Shown: one piece after another, positions 48,511 through 58,396 of the stretch | How the letters are laid out: each line of letters begins with the position of its first letter | Numbering within the stretch: the first letter of the stretch is position 1 | Source of the DNA: Candidozyma auris | Taxonomy: Eukaryota > Ascomycota > Pichiomycetes > Serinales > Metschnikowiaceae | DNA: 64,000 nucleotides | Assembly (NCBI RefSeq): GCF_003013715.1 | Contig: NC_072815.1 | Span: forward strand, 620,001-684,000 | Reading direction: 5' to 3' | The notes under the pieces: generated by a model | Seen by the model: the letters and a program-made list of their open reading frames with translations, nothing else | Told to the model about the DNA's origin: nothing | The model's database searches: none | Made by a program: the position numbers and the translations under genes

Positions 48511-49584
48511 CTAGAGAAAATACTCAACCTGCTGAGTACGTGCACGGCCATCAAAGTAAGCACTGAAGCTGTCTTTACTTGAGTGCAAATTATCTGGATT
48601 TATGCCATTAACACCGCGCCCCTGAAAAGTATCCTCATCGTTTTCGGGAGAAGCCTCGAAGACATTGCAATATTGTCCGGGCAAAACCCCTTGCGAGTTG
48701 TTTTTGCGGGCTTCGTAAGAGGAATGTGAGATCTCTAACACGCTGGCCCGATTGCCACACCTGTAGCAGTAGTTTGGAGCGGACCATATTGTGAGGCACA
48801 TCCCCTGCCAGTAGCTCACAAAACCCTCGTTACAAAGCTGGTGTGCCCTTACTAATTGCTGCAAATCATTATCATGATTGAATTTCCTCATTACATCATA
48901 ACCAAATAGGTAGCCTGCGCCACGCGGTGACAACTTGAAGTCTGCGATTTCAGGATCAGGGTCTGACCAAACTAGGTCAGCCATGATTCCGTCGTGAGGT
49001 ACCTCCTTGAACCTGTCTATAGCTCTTATTTGATCAAGAAGTTGGCACGATGGAGAGAGCCCTCCGTGAGTTGCAAATATTTTCCCGTCTATCGTGGCTC
49101 CCAAGGGAATGTAGTCGAACAAATCAGTGATATATTGCCAAACTTTCAACGAGCCATTATACTTATTCAACACCTCAGTGTAAAAGCCATAGTTCGTGGT
49201 GATCGTTCTTGATTCATGATTTCCCCTGATGAGGAACACCCTCTCAGGATACCTAAGCTTTAGAGCGATTAGGAGTGAGATTGTTTCGACCGAGTAGTAA
49301 CCTCTGTCGACGTAATCACCTAAGAACAAGTAGTTCGTATCTGGAGGAGAGCCGCCAACTCTGAATATTTCTAACAAATCATGAAATTGACCATGAATAT
49401 CACCTACTAAAGTGCACGGCGATGTCAAAGCCATTATATTAGGTACTTCCAAGAGTTGGGCTTTTAGTTGATGACATAGCTGCTGAATGATTTCCTCAGG
49501 TAAAATCTTTGGCGGCTTTTGATCAAGTAGTTGACTTAGACAGTAGTCGAGGTCCAGGGTTGGGATCGAGAATTGTATCGTCAT
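48511..49584 (-). CDS. PPG1: PP2A-like serine/threonine phosphatase Ppg1
   Basis: The 357-residue catalytic subunit has all metallophosphatase motifs: GDIHGQFHDLLEIF, GDYVDRGYYSVE, RGNHESR, then HGGLSPS and WSAPNYCYRCGN. It ends in YFL, like PP2A-type enzymes that are carboxymethylated at the last Leu. After the core an extra tail of about 60 residues precedes the YFL end, typical of Ppg1 (368 aa) and not of Pph21/22 or Sit4. Ppg1 acts with the Far complex, for example to oppose mitophagy, and in glycogen storage. Confidence 0.92.
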   Translation of the reverse strand: MTIQFSIPTLDLDYCLSQLLDQKPPKILPEEIIQQLCHQLKAQLLEVPNIMALTSPCTLVGDIHGQFHDLLEIFRVGGSPPDTNYLFLGDYVDRGYYSVETISLLIALKLRYPERVFLIRGNHESRTITTNYGFYTEVLNKYNGSLKVWQYITDLFDYIPLGATIDGKIFATHGGLSPSCQLLDQIRAIDRFKEVPHDGIMADLVWSDPDPEIADFKLSPRGAGYLFGYDVMRKFNHDNDLQQLVRAHQLCNEGFVSYWQGMCLTIWSAPNYCYRCGNRASVLEISHSSYEARKNNSQGVLPGQYCNVFEASPENDEDTFQGRGVNGINPDNLHSSKDSFSAYFDGRARTQQVEYFL

Positions 49585-49726
49585 ATACGTGAGATCTAAT
49601 CCTCTTGTTCGCTTGGACCAGCTACAGGGCTAGGAAGGCCCATACACCTCCTTTATATCGCGTCGGAATAGGCATGCAAAAAACTAGCAGCCCACCTACC
49701 AAAAATATAAGGACACATTATTTATA

Positions 49727-51100
49727 CTATGTGTGAATGACGTCTTGTATAGCTTGTGATAACAACGCTAATCCTTCTTCAATGGTTTGATTTGGTATAT
49801 TCAAGGCGGGGACAATCCTCACCACATTTCCACCGGCAGTTACTACCAAAAGGCCAAGCTCTCGGGCCTTGTTCACCAATGCACCACAATCTAAAGCTGG
49901 CTTGAGCTGCAAACCAAGTAACAAACCGCGTCCCCTAACTGATTCCACGTGGTCGGGATATTTAGAACGGATGTCCTGCAACCCATTCTGGAGAAGCTCT
50001 CCTTTGACCGCTACATTGCTCAAAAAATGAGCATCGCTGACCGTCTCAACCACATGTAAACCTACAGCAGCCCCTAAGGGATTACCGCCGTATGTAGTGC
50101 CATGATCTCCAGCTGCGATTACCTGCGCGACCTTCTCATTTGTCAATACAGCTCCAATGGGGAACCCATTCCCCAAGGCCTTTGCCATCGTGACGATATC
50201 GGGGTGAGATTCCTTGGGCAACTCGCAATGAGCCCAAAGTTTAGAGGTTCTACCCAAACCACACTGGATTTCATCATAAATAAGTATGACATCATTTTGA
50301 ACGCATAATTCTTTCAATTGAATCAAGAATTCTGAGTCAATCACATGAATCCCTCCTTCGCCTTGTATAGGTTCAATTATTACGGCAGCAGTCTTATCCT
50401 TGCTGATAACGCGTTTTACAGATTCAATGTCGTGCGGATCTGCGATATGGACTCCTGGTACCAAAGGAGCAAAAGGAGTTTGGTATTTCGGATTCGCTGT
50501 GACAGACAAAGCTCCCATTGTACGCCCATGGAAACCATTTTCGAATGCAATAATCTCAATTTTGGAATCACTCTGAGTTTTGGCGTACTTTCTTGCAAAT
50601 TTAAGAGCTGCCTCATTAGCTTCGGTCCCGGAATTGCAAATGAACACCTTCTGCGCATCATGCATTCCTCCGGCCTCTAGAGTTTCAGCCACGAGCTTAT
50701 TCGCTAACTCGCTCGCTGGGATGTTGTAGTATAGATTGGAACAATGCATCAAGGTCAGTGATTGCTTTTTGATCACTTCAAAAACCTCGTCATTGCTATG
50801 ACCTAAGCAAGTTACAGCAATACCCGCTGTAAAGTCAACATAACGTCTGTCATCGAGGCCAAAGAGATATGATCCCTTTCCACGAGCGACGACAAGGTTG
50901 GGACGAGCGTAAGTTGCAACGGTGTATGGTTTCGATACGTCGTTAACAAACTGGCCTGTGATCGAGTGATCGTCCTCATCTGCTCTAGCAATTGAGTATT
51001 TGCGGTACGAATTGAGCAAGTTTTTGGTCGTGGGCGAAGAAACCGATTTTATAGACTTCAACCCGCTTTTGCTTGTGCTTCTTAAAGTGTTACGAAGCAT
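49727..51100 (-). CDS. ARG8: Acetylornithine aminotransferase, mitochondrial
   Basis: The 457-residue PLP enzyme of arginine biosynthesis converts N-acetylglutamate semialdehyde to N-acetylornithine in the matrix. The N-terminal 45 residues are basic and Ser/Thr-rich (MLRNTLRSTSKSGLKSIKSV), a mitochondrial presequence. Class III aminotransferase motifs are CNSGTEANEAALKFARKY, FHGRTMGALS, EPIQGEGGIHV, the Asp in LIYDEIQCGLGR and the PLP Lys in TMAKALGNGFPIGA. S. cerevisiae Arg8 has 423 aa; the extra length is N-terminal. A Gcn4-like site is seen upstream. Confidence 0.96.
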   Translation of the reverse strand: MLRNTLRSTSKSGLKSIKSVSSPTTKNLLNSYRKYSIARADEDDHSITGQFVNDVSKPYTVATYARPNLVVARGKGSYLFGLDDRRYVDFTAGIAVTCLGHSNDEVFEVIKKQSLTLMHCSNLYYNIPASELANKLVAETLEAGGMHDAQKVFICNSGTEANEAALKFARKYAKTQSDSKIEIIAFENGFHGRTMGALSVTANPKYQTPFAPLVPGVHIADPHDIESVKRVISKDKTAAVIIEPIQGEGGIHVIDSEFLIQLKELCVQNDVILIYDEIQCGLGRTSKLWAHCELPKESHPDIVTMAKALGNGFPIGAVLTNEKVAQVIAAGDHGTTYGGNPLGAAVGLHVVETVSDAHFLSNVAVKGELLQNGLQDIRSKYPDHVESVRGRGLLLGLQLKPALDCGALVNKARELGLLVVTAGGNVVRIVPALNIPNQTIEEGLALLSQAIQDVIHT

Positions 51101-51180
51101 GAATGAAGAAAGTAATTCTAGAATGTGGGGTGTATGTGTTCTTGATGGAGAATATCTGAAAATTTTTGTACCGCGCTTAG

Positions 51181-51189
51181 ATGACTAAT
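51181..51189. promoter_or_regulatory. Gcn4-like site upstream of ARG8
   Basis: ATGACTAAT matches the Gcn4 consensus RTGACTCAY at eight of nine positions, 81-89 bp before the ARG8 ATG. Arginine genes are classical Gcn4 targets, so the match is plausible but weak. Confidence 0.3.
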
Positions 51190-51233
51190 ACTTTCCTAAT
51201 TCGGCCGATAACGATGAAGCTGCATCTCTCCGA

Positions 51234-53189
51234 CTAAACCCGTTCAATATCAATTGTGGTTTCAACAAAGCTGTCCCTTTCAAAAGCTTCCATTGCGTTG
51301 CGAAAAATTCGATCTAGTTCAAAAAGCAAACGCGATTCATCGTCGGCACTCCCTCCTTCCATAGCAACTTTCACACCCGCAACATACATTTGATAATCAA
51401 CTTTGGCAATGTGTAGATGACTTAAGGAGTAGGATGTTTTGAAGCTTTCGAGATCCATTATATGCTCGATAACCGTGCTTTTAAGAACACTATAGTCGTA
51501 TTCCGTATAAGGAAACGAGATCAAGAGGATCCCACCAAGAGTTGAAACAAGCTTCCATCCAGCATAACTGAGTGTGAAAGCAACCACTAGTGTTGAAGCC
51601 TCATCCACATCGAAGTTGAAGTCATTCACCAACGCTTTAGGAGCTAGAGGTGATAGCATCAAAAATGTAGTGTACGATAGCGTAATGATACGCATAGGAT
51701 TTTTGACCAAGGCCGCTAGAAACGCTATTGCTCTCTCTCTAAACAGAGGACCATTGTGTTCCAAAAAATTTAGAACACCCTCACTTGATTTCAGCTGAGG
51801 CTTGGTTTTAGTGTAGTCCGTACCTACCATCATCTTGTAGAGCTTTCCGCTGTCAATGATAAATGACGATGTTAGCCACGTAATGACCAAAACTAGAGAC
51901 AAAATCACTTCATAAAGTACAAAGGAATTGTGTTTGTCACCAGATTCGTGGATATGGTGTGACCCATGGTCTGTACTATCAGCGGCTTCAACAACAGCAA
52001 GCTTTACAATCAACTCCTCTATGAAGTGTGAAATGAGATCACACCCCACCATGACAAGTGAGGTGCTGAGACCAAACCCCATTAGGACCTCAAGTCGTCC
52101 GATACCGAATGGATACGTGATAGAGGGCTTCTTCCAAACATCAAAATTTGATAATATAGTGACAGTAGCCAATACAAACGAACCGAGAGAATCATAAAAC
52201 ACGAGATGCGAAAGCGTAGAGAAGGCAGCTTCACCAATCATGGTCCCTGATACATACACTGCGATAGACATCACAAAATGAGAAAATGCTAGAAACACAT
52301 TGTATCTCTGCACGGTGTCTGCTGATGCCCAAGATTCTGTGATGTTTGGCATGGGATACAGATGTGGCACGAGGTTTTGCTGCAACACTGGATCTGCAAT
52401 CGAGGCAGGTTCCTGGAAGAAGTTCATTGAGACTGACGAATGTTTATACCTGTGGCCCTTACGATGAGCAGGTTTAACAACCAATGAGGAGTTCGAGCCT
52501 TGAGATATATCCTGAGGCTTGAAATTGAAAGGTGTTCTCACAGGAGAACCGCCTCTTGTCGAGGCGATGTTTCTAACAGGGGACTGTGAGCCTCTTCTCG
52601 ATGATCTAGAGCGAATTGGCGACGTTGACCTAGACCTCGGTTTACGATGCTCTGACTGCTGAGGCGAAAGATGAGGTGTATAAATAGATCTATCAAGATA
52701 CTGGAATGAATTTCGTTTCTCCGATTTCAGTAAGCTCATGTTTGCGTTTTCCTCACTCAATGCAAAGTTCATTGCATCACCCACATACAACGACTTGGGC
52801 CTTGGTAAATCAGAATAATTCGAAGTTCGAGTTCGATGTTGAGCTGATGCTTGTATCACTGGAGAGGACGATAATCTAGGAGAGTTAACATCAGTAGGGG
52901 TGATCGAGACTTTCCTTCCCTCCATCGAATGGTTGCCTAAAGGGCGATCCCCCGCCGATGCGTTGGAGAGACCCAAGTCGTCCAGAAAAGCTGTTTTTGT
53001 TGAGGAATCGTAAACGTTAATCGAGTCGCTTGAAAAATTGTTACTCAAGAACGATAAATCGGGAACCATCTTGTTGGTCCACGTAGAGGAGCCTGTTGAA
53101 TCTTCGACATGGGCGCTATCTTTCTTCAGGCTCGCTTGAGCATTTGATTTCGTAGGATGCAGATTAAACAGCATGAAGCCTGAATACAT
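51234..53189 (-). CDS. ZRG17: ER zinc transporter subunit Zrg17 (cation diffusion facilitator family)
   Basis: The 651-residue protein has a long Ser/Arg-rich cytoplasmic N terminus of about 290 residues and then a CDF-type membrane domain. The segment SITYPFGIGRLEVLMGFG is the family's F-G-x-x-R-x-E motif. Canonical CDF zinc sites use His/Asp pairs in TM2 and TM5. Here TM2 reads LSHLVFYDSLGS, with Leu four residues before the Asp, and TM5 (STLVVAFTLSYAGWKLVSTLGG) has neither His nor Asp. This fits Zrg17, the non-transporting partner of Msc2, and not an active carrier. The start is the first ATG (MYSGFMLFNL). S. cerevisiae Zrg17 has 605 aa. Confidence 0.83.
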   Translation of the reverse strand: MYSGFMLFNLHPTKSNAQASLKKDSAHVEDSTGSSTWTNKMVPDLSFLSNNFSSDSINVYDSSTKTAFLDDLGLSNASAGDRPLGNHSMEGRKVSITPTDVNSPRLSSSPVIQASAQHRTRTSNYSDLPRPKSLYVGDAMNFALSEENANMSLLKSEKRNSFQYLDRSIYTPHLSPQQSEHRKPRSRSTSPIRSRSSRRGSQSPVRNIASTRGGSPVRTPFNFKPQDISQGSNSSLVVKPAHRKGHRYKHSSVSMNFFQEPASIADPVLQQNLVPHLYPMPNITESWASADTVQRYNVFLAFSHFVMSIAVYVSGTMIGEAAFSTLSHLVFYDSLGSFVLATVTILSNFDVWKKPSITYPFGIGRLEVLMGFGLSTSLVMVGCDLISHFIEELIVKLAVVEAADSTDHGSHHIHESGDKHNSFVLYEVILSLVLVITWLTSSFIIDSGKLYKMMVGTDYTKTKPQLKSSEGVLNFLEHNGPLFRERAIAFLAALVKNPMRIITLSYTTFLMLSPLAPKALVNDFNFDVDEASTLVVAFTLSYAGWKLVSTLGGILLISFPYTEYDYSVLKSTVIEHIMDLESFKTSYSLSHLHIAKVDYQMYVAGVKVAMEGGSADDESRLLFELDRIFRNAMEAFERDSFVETTIDIERV

Positions 53190-53466
53190 CTGCTTTGGCG
53201 AGGACAATCTTTCTCGTTATGATATGTCCTTACTAGGTGTTGTGGTACAGCAGTGCGCGTCATATTCAACGATTCTTTGCACTACAAAAATCATTTGCAT
53301 TACACTAAATAAAATGCCATGACCAAAGAATCAACGTGGATACAATACTTCAGTTGAAACTCATAGAGTTCATAAATCTCTCAAAAACATTTTATTCATG
53401 CTGCATTTCATGATAAATCTCACACCGACAAACATAATTCGCAGTGATTGATCTTCAAGCCGTGCG

Positions 53467-56400
53467 TCATGGCTCATTTTCCTTAGTAGTATAAGCCCTA
53501 AATAATGCTAAATTAACGCATCCATCGTTAATACCAACTCCAGTATTCTCTATGAGCTGAAAGCTTTTGATCGCGAAGGGTAATCGAACGACATTATGAC
53601 GATGCATCTCCCCAAATGGGCTATCAAAAGCGGATGGATGTCCTTTTGAACACAAAAAAAGGTTCTTCTGATTCAAAATGTTGACGTCCCCATCACTTCT
53701 TAATTCATCTTCATCAAGAGTGGAAGCACAATCTGCATAATAGCGGAAGGATTCTTCAGGCCCGACATGCTTCACAACGACAGGGTCTCGAATATCGAGA
53801 ACTGCGAAGGCTTTGGCAAGTTTCTCCTTGACATCATTTTGCTCTACTTTATCCGTAGCAATTGAAGGTGCTGTTCGAGAAACTTTTGAAAGTTTGACTT
53901 GATTGTCAGAGGGAGCGTTATTGAGGACCTCATCATCATTATCCCTAAACATGAACTGCTGCATGAAAGAAGTTCTGAGTGTATGAAGCAAATCATAAAG
54001 CAAAATTCGTAGACGCTCATCCGTAGTAGAAATGACTTCTGAGTTGAGCAAGCTCACGAGTAGAGTTAGAAATTCAAAAGAGTTCGAATAGCTGTTCAGC
54101 ATTACCTCCGTCAAGGTCTCAATTCTGATAATCACAATTCTTAGATACGTCGAAATTTCGCCCAGAAGTTCACCCATCTTATCCGTTGTCTTGCCAGAAC
54201 AATCAACTTTCTGGACTATATATTTCAAGCATTTTAACAATTCATCAAAATGAGCTGCCGACGTTTCGATTTTTTCCTGACTGTTGATACGGAATTTTTT
54301 GAAGAAGTCGTTTAGCATGCTTAAGCGAGCGTCGTAAACAATATTCGATGATGAGGACATGGACGACAGCAAATGGTTGAAGAAAATATTCTCCATTTGC
54401 TTGAAGATTTCAAGTCTAACATTCCAGTGACAAAGATTGAAGAGCTCACCGAAGTAGGAGTTATCCACAGTCAAGTACGACTTCGAACCTTTTATGATCA
54501 GATCAAGAACAGCTTTCAAATCACAATCTTTGCTTGTGAGCAAACTTAGCATACCCTGTACCATAGGAAGATTGAATTCATTTATTTTATCCGAGAGCCT
54601 CCCAATATCGTCAATCGTGATTACTGGAGGCGAAACTTTCAACAAAGTGCTCAATATAACACAACTCTTTTCTTTTCCAAGCCTTCCACACATGTAATCG
54701 ACCGTTCGTTTTGGCTCTAGAACAATTAAATCGTAAACGCTGTCTTCCTCGATGAATGAAAGTTCTTTGCTCCTAGAATGCTCATCTATAATAAATTTGA
54801 GTAAAATGGCGTGATGCTTTGTTTTAAATTCGAAGAATGCCAATGATAGTAGGACTGATAAGAGATAATCACCCAGATCCAATGACGTGAGCTTCAGGAG
54901 GATGATTTTTTTGGCTTGTGGAACGTTTAAAGTAAGGATATCTGAATCAAATCCATCCAATAATTGAAATAATGAATGTATGGTTACAATCTCGAAAGCT
55001 ATAACGAAAGTCATCAAGGATGATACTCGTTTTTCGCATTTCAGCTCCAAAACATCTTTTAGCACTTTAACAAACTCGTGAGTAACAAGTTCCGGATCTG
55101 ACTTCAATGTGAGTCGTCTCAAATGTTCCAAAAGCTTGTAAAGATGCAATTGACTCACTTCATGTGGGCCGAAGGATGCGAGCTCAAGTAAAGCTCTCAC
55201 TTTGGCATTAAGCAGGTTCATTTTCATTATTTCAACCACACATGAGCATTCCTCCTTTATTTCTGCAACGATATCACCTAACTCAATCTCTTTAAGAGGC
55301 ATGAGGTCGCGAGATGCCAACATTTCGACTTCATGAAGAGTAAGGTCAGCACTGTGAATGTCCTCATCATTCACAGGCGACTTCAAGGTCATCGAAGTGG
55401 CCCTCTGATCGAAGCCATACACGTAGCTTCCCTTCTTTATTGGGTCTGATGATTGAAAGTGCTGCTGCTCAGGGGTTCTTTGAAGTCTGCGGCAAATCAA
55501 GATCCAAAGTGGCCTAAAATCAAACATATCGGACTCTCGTGAAAGAAGATCCTTGTATGCTTGAAGGAAGAGGCTGAGAATCTCCGAAAATGTTGAGGTA
55601 GCACAAACTGAACCATCAGCCAAAGACTCGAGGAGACCAGTATGCCTTAAAATAAGTTTTCCAAGAAGATACAAGGTATCCATGTAGAAAATGATAATTT
55701 TGTTTTCATTCTTCAAGAGAAATCTAACAAAGACTTTAAAAAAGGCGGTGAGGTTGCAAGTACTAGCATAGAGAGTGTAAAGCCTTGCTATGATCGGGGG
55801 ACTGATGTGAACCAACCTAGATGACTTTGATATGAACGCTTTTAACTCAGACGTAAACCAATTGATAACAAGAAATTGTAGCCCCGTACTGAGTCCCTCA
55901 ATGTGTCGCAAGATGTGCTGAAACTCCTCACATTCATTCTTCAAAATTTTGTCCAAATTATCTTCGCGTAGCATTCTTGTCGTGTCACTGAAGATTTCAG
56001 AAAAGTTAAGGTCATTCTCCGTCCACTTTTTAAGAATGCGGTCGCATTGACGATTATTAAGAACGGGTAGATTTTTAAGAAGTAAAAGATGGAGTTTTGC
56101 GTGTTCATTTACTTCTTCAGCCTCATTGAGATTAGACGTTTTGGGAGACAGATAGAAAATTCCGCTAGCTATGAGCTTCCTTAAATATGCAGAAATTGTG
56201 ATCACCTTGAGTTGATATAGCTCGTTAAAGAGAACATAAAGATTTTTGAAACGTAGTTGAGTTGGCGGAATCTCAACCAAGTTGAAAATACACTCGAGGA
56301 TATCATTCTCTAGGGAATTTCGAATGGATGTGCTGTTCTTACCCTTTTGTTGAGTAATTATAGCTTTTATCGAGTTGCATACTATGAGAATCCTTTCTTT

Positions 56401-58095
56401 TGCCAAACCCATATCTCTAAAAGAGCTGACACACCACGAAATCACAGCGTATAGCCTAATGTTACGCCCATCAGAAGAACGGCATTCACTTAATGATGGT
56501 AGAAGCGAAAAGGGGAAAGTATGCTTGAATTTATGGCGATCAAGCTGCTCCACAAGCTTGAGAACATCGTCGCTTGACCTATTAAATAAAGCATATTGAC
56601 GCTCTATACTCAGCTCGGCCTCTTGAGTCATATCAGTAACAGTAGTCCTCTCACCACACAGATCGTGGGAGTGAACCACCAAGCTTTCATTTCTGAAATC
56701 CATCAACACGAGTGCTCTCTCGAGAACATCTCGCTGCGTCTCATCACTATATACATCCGAGTCCCGAATGATGCTAAGCAATACATCCCCGAGAACGGTC
56801 CAAGATGATGGAATAATGAAGGAATCTGACTTTTTCAAGAATAACTCAACAATCATACCCCTAATGAAGCTGAGGGATTCTGATTTTACTTGGCTTGAAA
56901 GCACGCAAATTCTCGACACTCTTTTTGAATTTACTGGTAATTTGCTTATAATGAGGTAGTTCAAAAGGAGAGCGTCGGCCAAATGCTTGCAAAGAAAGTC
57001 TTCTAACATGATGTCCTTCCAAAAGATTTTAACGAGAGATAAAGCGAGCAAGATTTGGCCAACATCATAGGATTGGCCGCCCAATGATCTAAGGACGGTG
57101 TCCTCTTCTTCTTCTGGTTCGCACTTCACAAGTTCAAAAAGATCACTCACCTTTATACTTCCCACATGATGATCCTCTTTAAGAAGTCGAAGAACCAAGG
57201 ACAAGAAGTAAGGCTTGTCCACAAGGTCTTCGATGTATACTGCCAGAACATAGGCAATGAGATAGTCCATTCGCTCTTTATACAGCGTTTTTGCCTCATG
57301 AGATGTCAATGCCCCGATTTCTCTCGAGAATTTCAACATATAATCAGCCACTTGCTGGGTCCATTCTCGAAGCCATCGTCTTTCGATAATCTGAAGAGAA
57401 CAGACTGACTGACCAATACCTGACTGAGAACCGCTGTTGTTCTTCACATGTGATTTCTTCTTCATCAGTATGATTTCGCTGTAGAGTGTACATTTCGTGA
57501 ACCATATAGCTCGTGGTATGGGAATGTTCCGGCTGCACATTGCATCAACAAGAACTTTGTTTCTAATCCCATGGGGAATTTTGGCTGAAACGATGTGAAG
57601 CGGTACGTTTGGATCAGCCAAATCTTTGAGCCATGCATCTTTCTTCAGTGCAGTCAAAGTTACACGCGGTGGAAGTCTAAAGGCATAAGAGCACGCCCTG
57701 ATTGTGTTTATAGAATCATCTCGAGCTTTATATGAGCTCGTCAAATGCTGTGATAGTTCGCGTAAAATCTTATTGCAGTTCTGAGAGGACGAGAATAGTG
57801 TTTCCTGAATCAAATTGCGGGCTGAGTAATACTCATTGGACACTTTAGAGCTTTCAAAGAAGCCCTTATTAAGATAGCCCAGATTCTCCAACTTTTGCGA
57901 CAGATCCTCACCGTCTTCCCACGGACAGTAATCTGGATATGTCTTCTTCGAAAGTTTGTCATCAAGTGGATACACTGACGTAGCCGGCCTCGGCATATCG
58001 TACTTCATGGCCATAATTGAATCCTTGATAGTTGTGGGATGAGAAGGCCTTGGACCTCCTGCTACTTTGGTGGACTTGGGTTTTGCTTCAGTCAT
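53467..58095 (-). CDS. SRB8: Mediator kinase-module subunit Srb8 (Med12)
   Basis: The 1542-residue nuclear protein starts at the first ATG (MTEAKPKSTK). The Med12 N-terminal region is clear: YPDYCPWEDGEDLSQKLENLGYLNKGFF, then LPPRVTLTALKKDAWLKDLADPNVPLHIVSAKIPHG and NIPIPRAIWFTKCTLYSE, and WTQQVADYMLKF. The rest is helical and diverged, as usual for fungal Med12 (S. cerevisiae Srb8, 1427 aa). Srb8 links Cdk8/cyclin C to Mediator and mostly represses. A possible NLS-like basic patch is not obvious. The gene fills 53.5-58.1 kb with no intron needed. Confidence 0.93.
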   Translation of the reverse strand: MTEAKPKSTKVAGGPRPSHPTTIKDSIMAMKYDMPRPATSVYPLDDKLSKKTYPDYCPWEDGEDLSQKLENLGYLNKGFFESSKVSNEYYSARNLIQETLFSSSQNCNKILRELSQHLTSSYKARDDSINTIRACSYAFRLPPRVTLTALKKDAWLKDLADPNVPLHIVSAKIPHGIRNKVLVDAMCSRNIPIPRAIWFTKCTLYSEIILMKKKSHVKNNSGSQSGIGQSVCSLQIIERRWLREWTQQVADYMLKFSREIGALTSHEAKTLYKERMDYLIAYVLAVYIEDLVDKPYFLSLVLRLLKEDHHVGSIKVSDLFELVKCEPEEEEDTVLRSLGGQSYDVGQILLALSLVKIFWKDIMLEDFLCKHLADALLLNYLIISKLPVNSKRVSRICVLSSQVKSESLSFIRGMIVELFLKKSDSFIIPSSWTVLGDVLLSIIRDSDVYSDETQRDVLERALVLMDFRNESLVVHSHDLCGERTTVTDMTQEAELSIERQYALFNRSSDDVLKLVEQLDRHKFKHTFPFSLLPSLSECRSSDGRNIRLYAVISWCVSSFRDMGLAKERILIVCNSIKAIITQQKGKNSTSIRNSLENDILECIFNLVEIPPTQLRFKNLYVLFNELYQLKVITISAYLRKLIASGIFYLSPKTSNLNEAEEVNEHAKLHLLLLKNLPVLNNRQCDRILKKWTENDLNFSEIFSDTTRMLREDNLDKILKNECEEFQHILRHIEGLSTGLQFLVINWFTSELKAFISKSSRLVHISPPIIARLYTLYASTCNLTAFFKVFVRFLLKNENKIIIFYMDTLYLLGKLILRHTGLLESLADGSVCATSTFSEILSLFLQAYKDLLSRESDMFDFRPLWILICRRLQRTPEQQHFQSSDPIKKGSYVYGFDQRATSMTLKSPVNDEDIHSADLTLHEVEMLASRDLMPLKEIELGDIVAEIKEECSCVVEIMKMNLLNAKVRALLELASFGPHEVSQLHLYKLLEHLRRLTLKSDPELVTHEFVKVLKDVLELKCEKRVSSLMTFVIAFEIVTIHSLFQLLDGFDSDILTLNVPQAKKIILLKLTSLDLGDYLLSVLLSLAFFEFKTKHHAILLKFIIDEHSRSKELSFIEEDSVYDLIVLEPKRTVDYMCGRLGKEKSCVILSTLLKVSPPVITIDDIGRLSDKINEFNLPMVQGMLSLLTSKDCDLKAVLDLIIKGSKSYLTVDNSYFGELFNLCHWNVRLEIFKQMENIFFNHLLSSMSSSSNIVYDARLSMLNDFFKKFRINSQEKIETSAAHFDELLKCLKYIVQKVDCSGKTTDKMGELLGEISTYLRIVIIRIETLTEVMLNSYSNSFEFLTLLVSLLNSEVISTTDERLRILLYDLLHTLRTSFMQQFMFRDNDDEVLNNAPSDNQVKLSKVSRTAPSIATDKVEQNDVKEKLAKAFAVLDIRDPVVVKHVGPEESFRYYADCASTLDEDELRSDGDVNILNQKNLFLCSKGHPSAFDSPFGEMHRHNVVRLPFAIKSFQLIENTGVGINDGCVNLALFRAYTTKENEP

Positions 58096-58396
58096 GACAT
58101 GGCAGTTAAAAGGTGCTGTGTTACTCACAAATCAGCTGCATACACTTTTTATCACCAATATGCAATAGCGCAATCTATCAGCGCGCCAAACTATGAAAGT
58201 AGAGAATGAATCATCTTTTATTGATTCGAGTTCTTTTATCTATGAAAAAAAAATCATTGAATTGGGTTTCTTGTCTTGATGTCTGAATTGATGATATACA
58301 ACGAAGCCTTGCAAGGCAGAGACAGTGACAAAGGTCATTTGTGCACAAATAGATGTATATCATTAAAGTAAATGTTTGAATTTTAGTTTCAAACTT
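58096..58396. other. Spacer between SRB8 and MYO5
   Basis: This 301-bp tandem spacer holds the SRB8 promoter and the MYO5 3' end. Nothing else was seen. Confidence 0.6.

Noticed and set aside
53324..53343. CCATGACCAAAGAATC string considered as the 5' end of RNase MRP RNA
   Set aside because: The spacer is too short for the full RNA, and the conserved GAAAGUC and downstream elements are not found.
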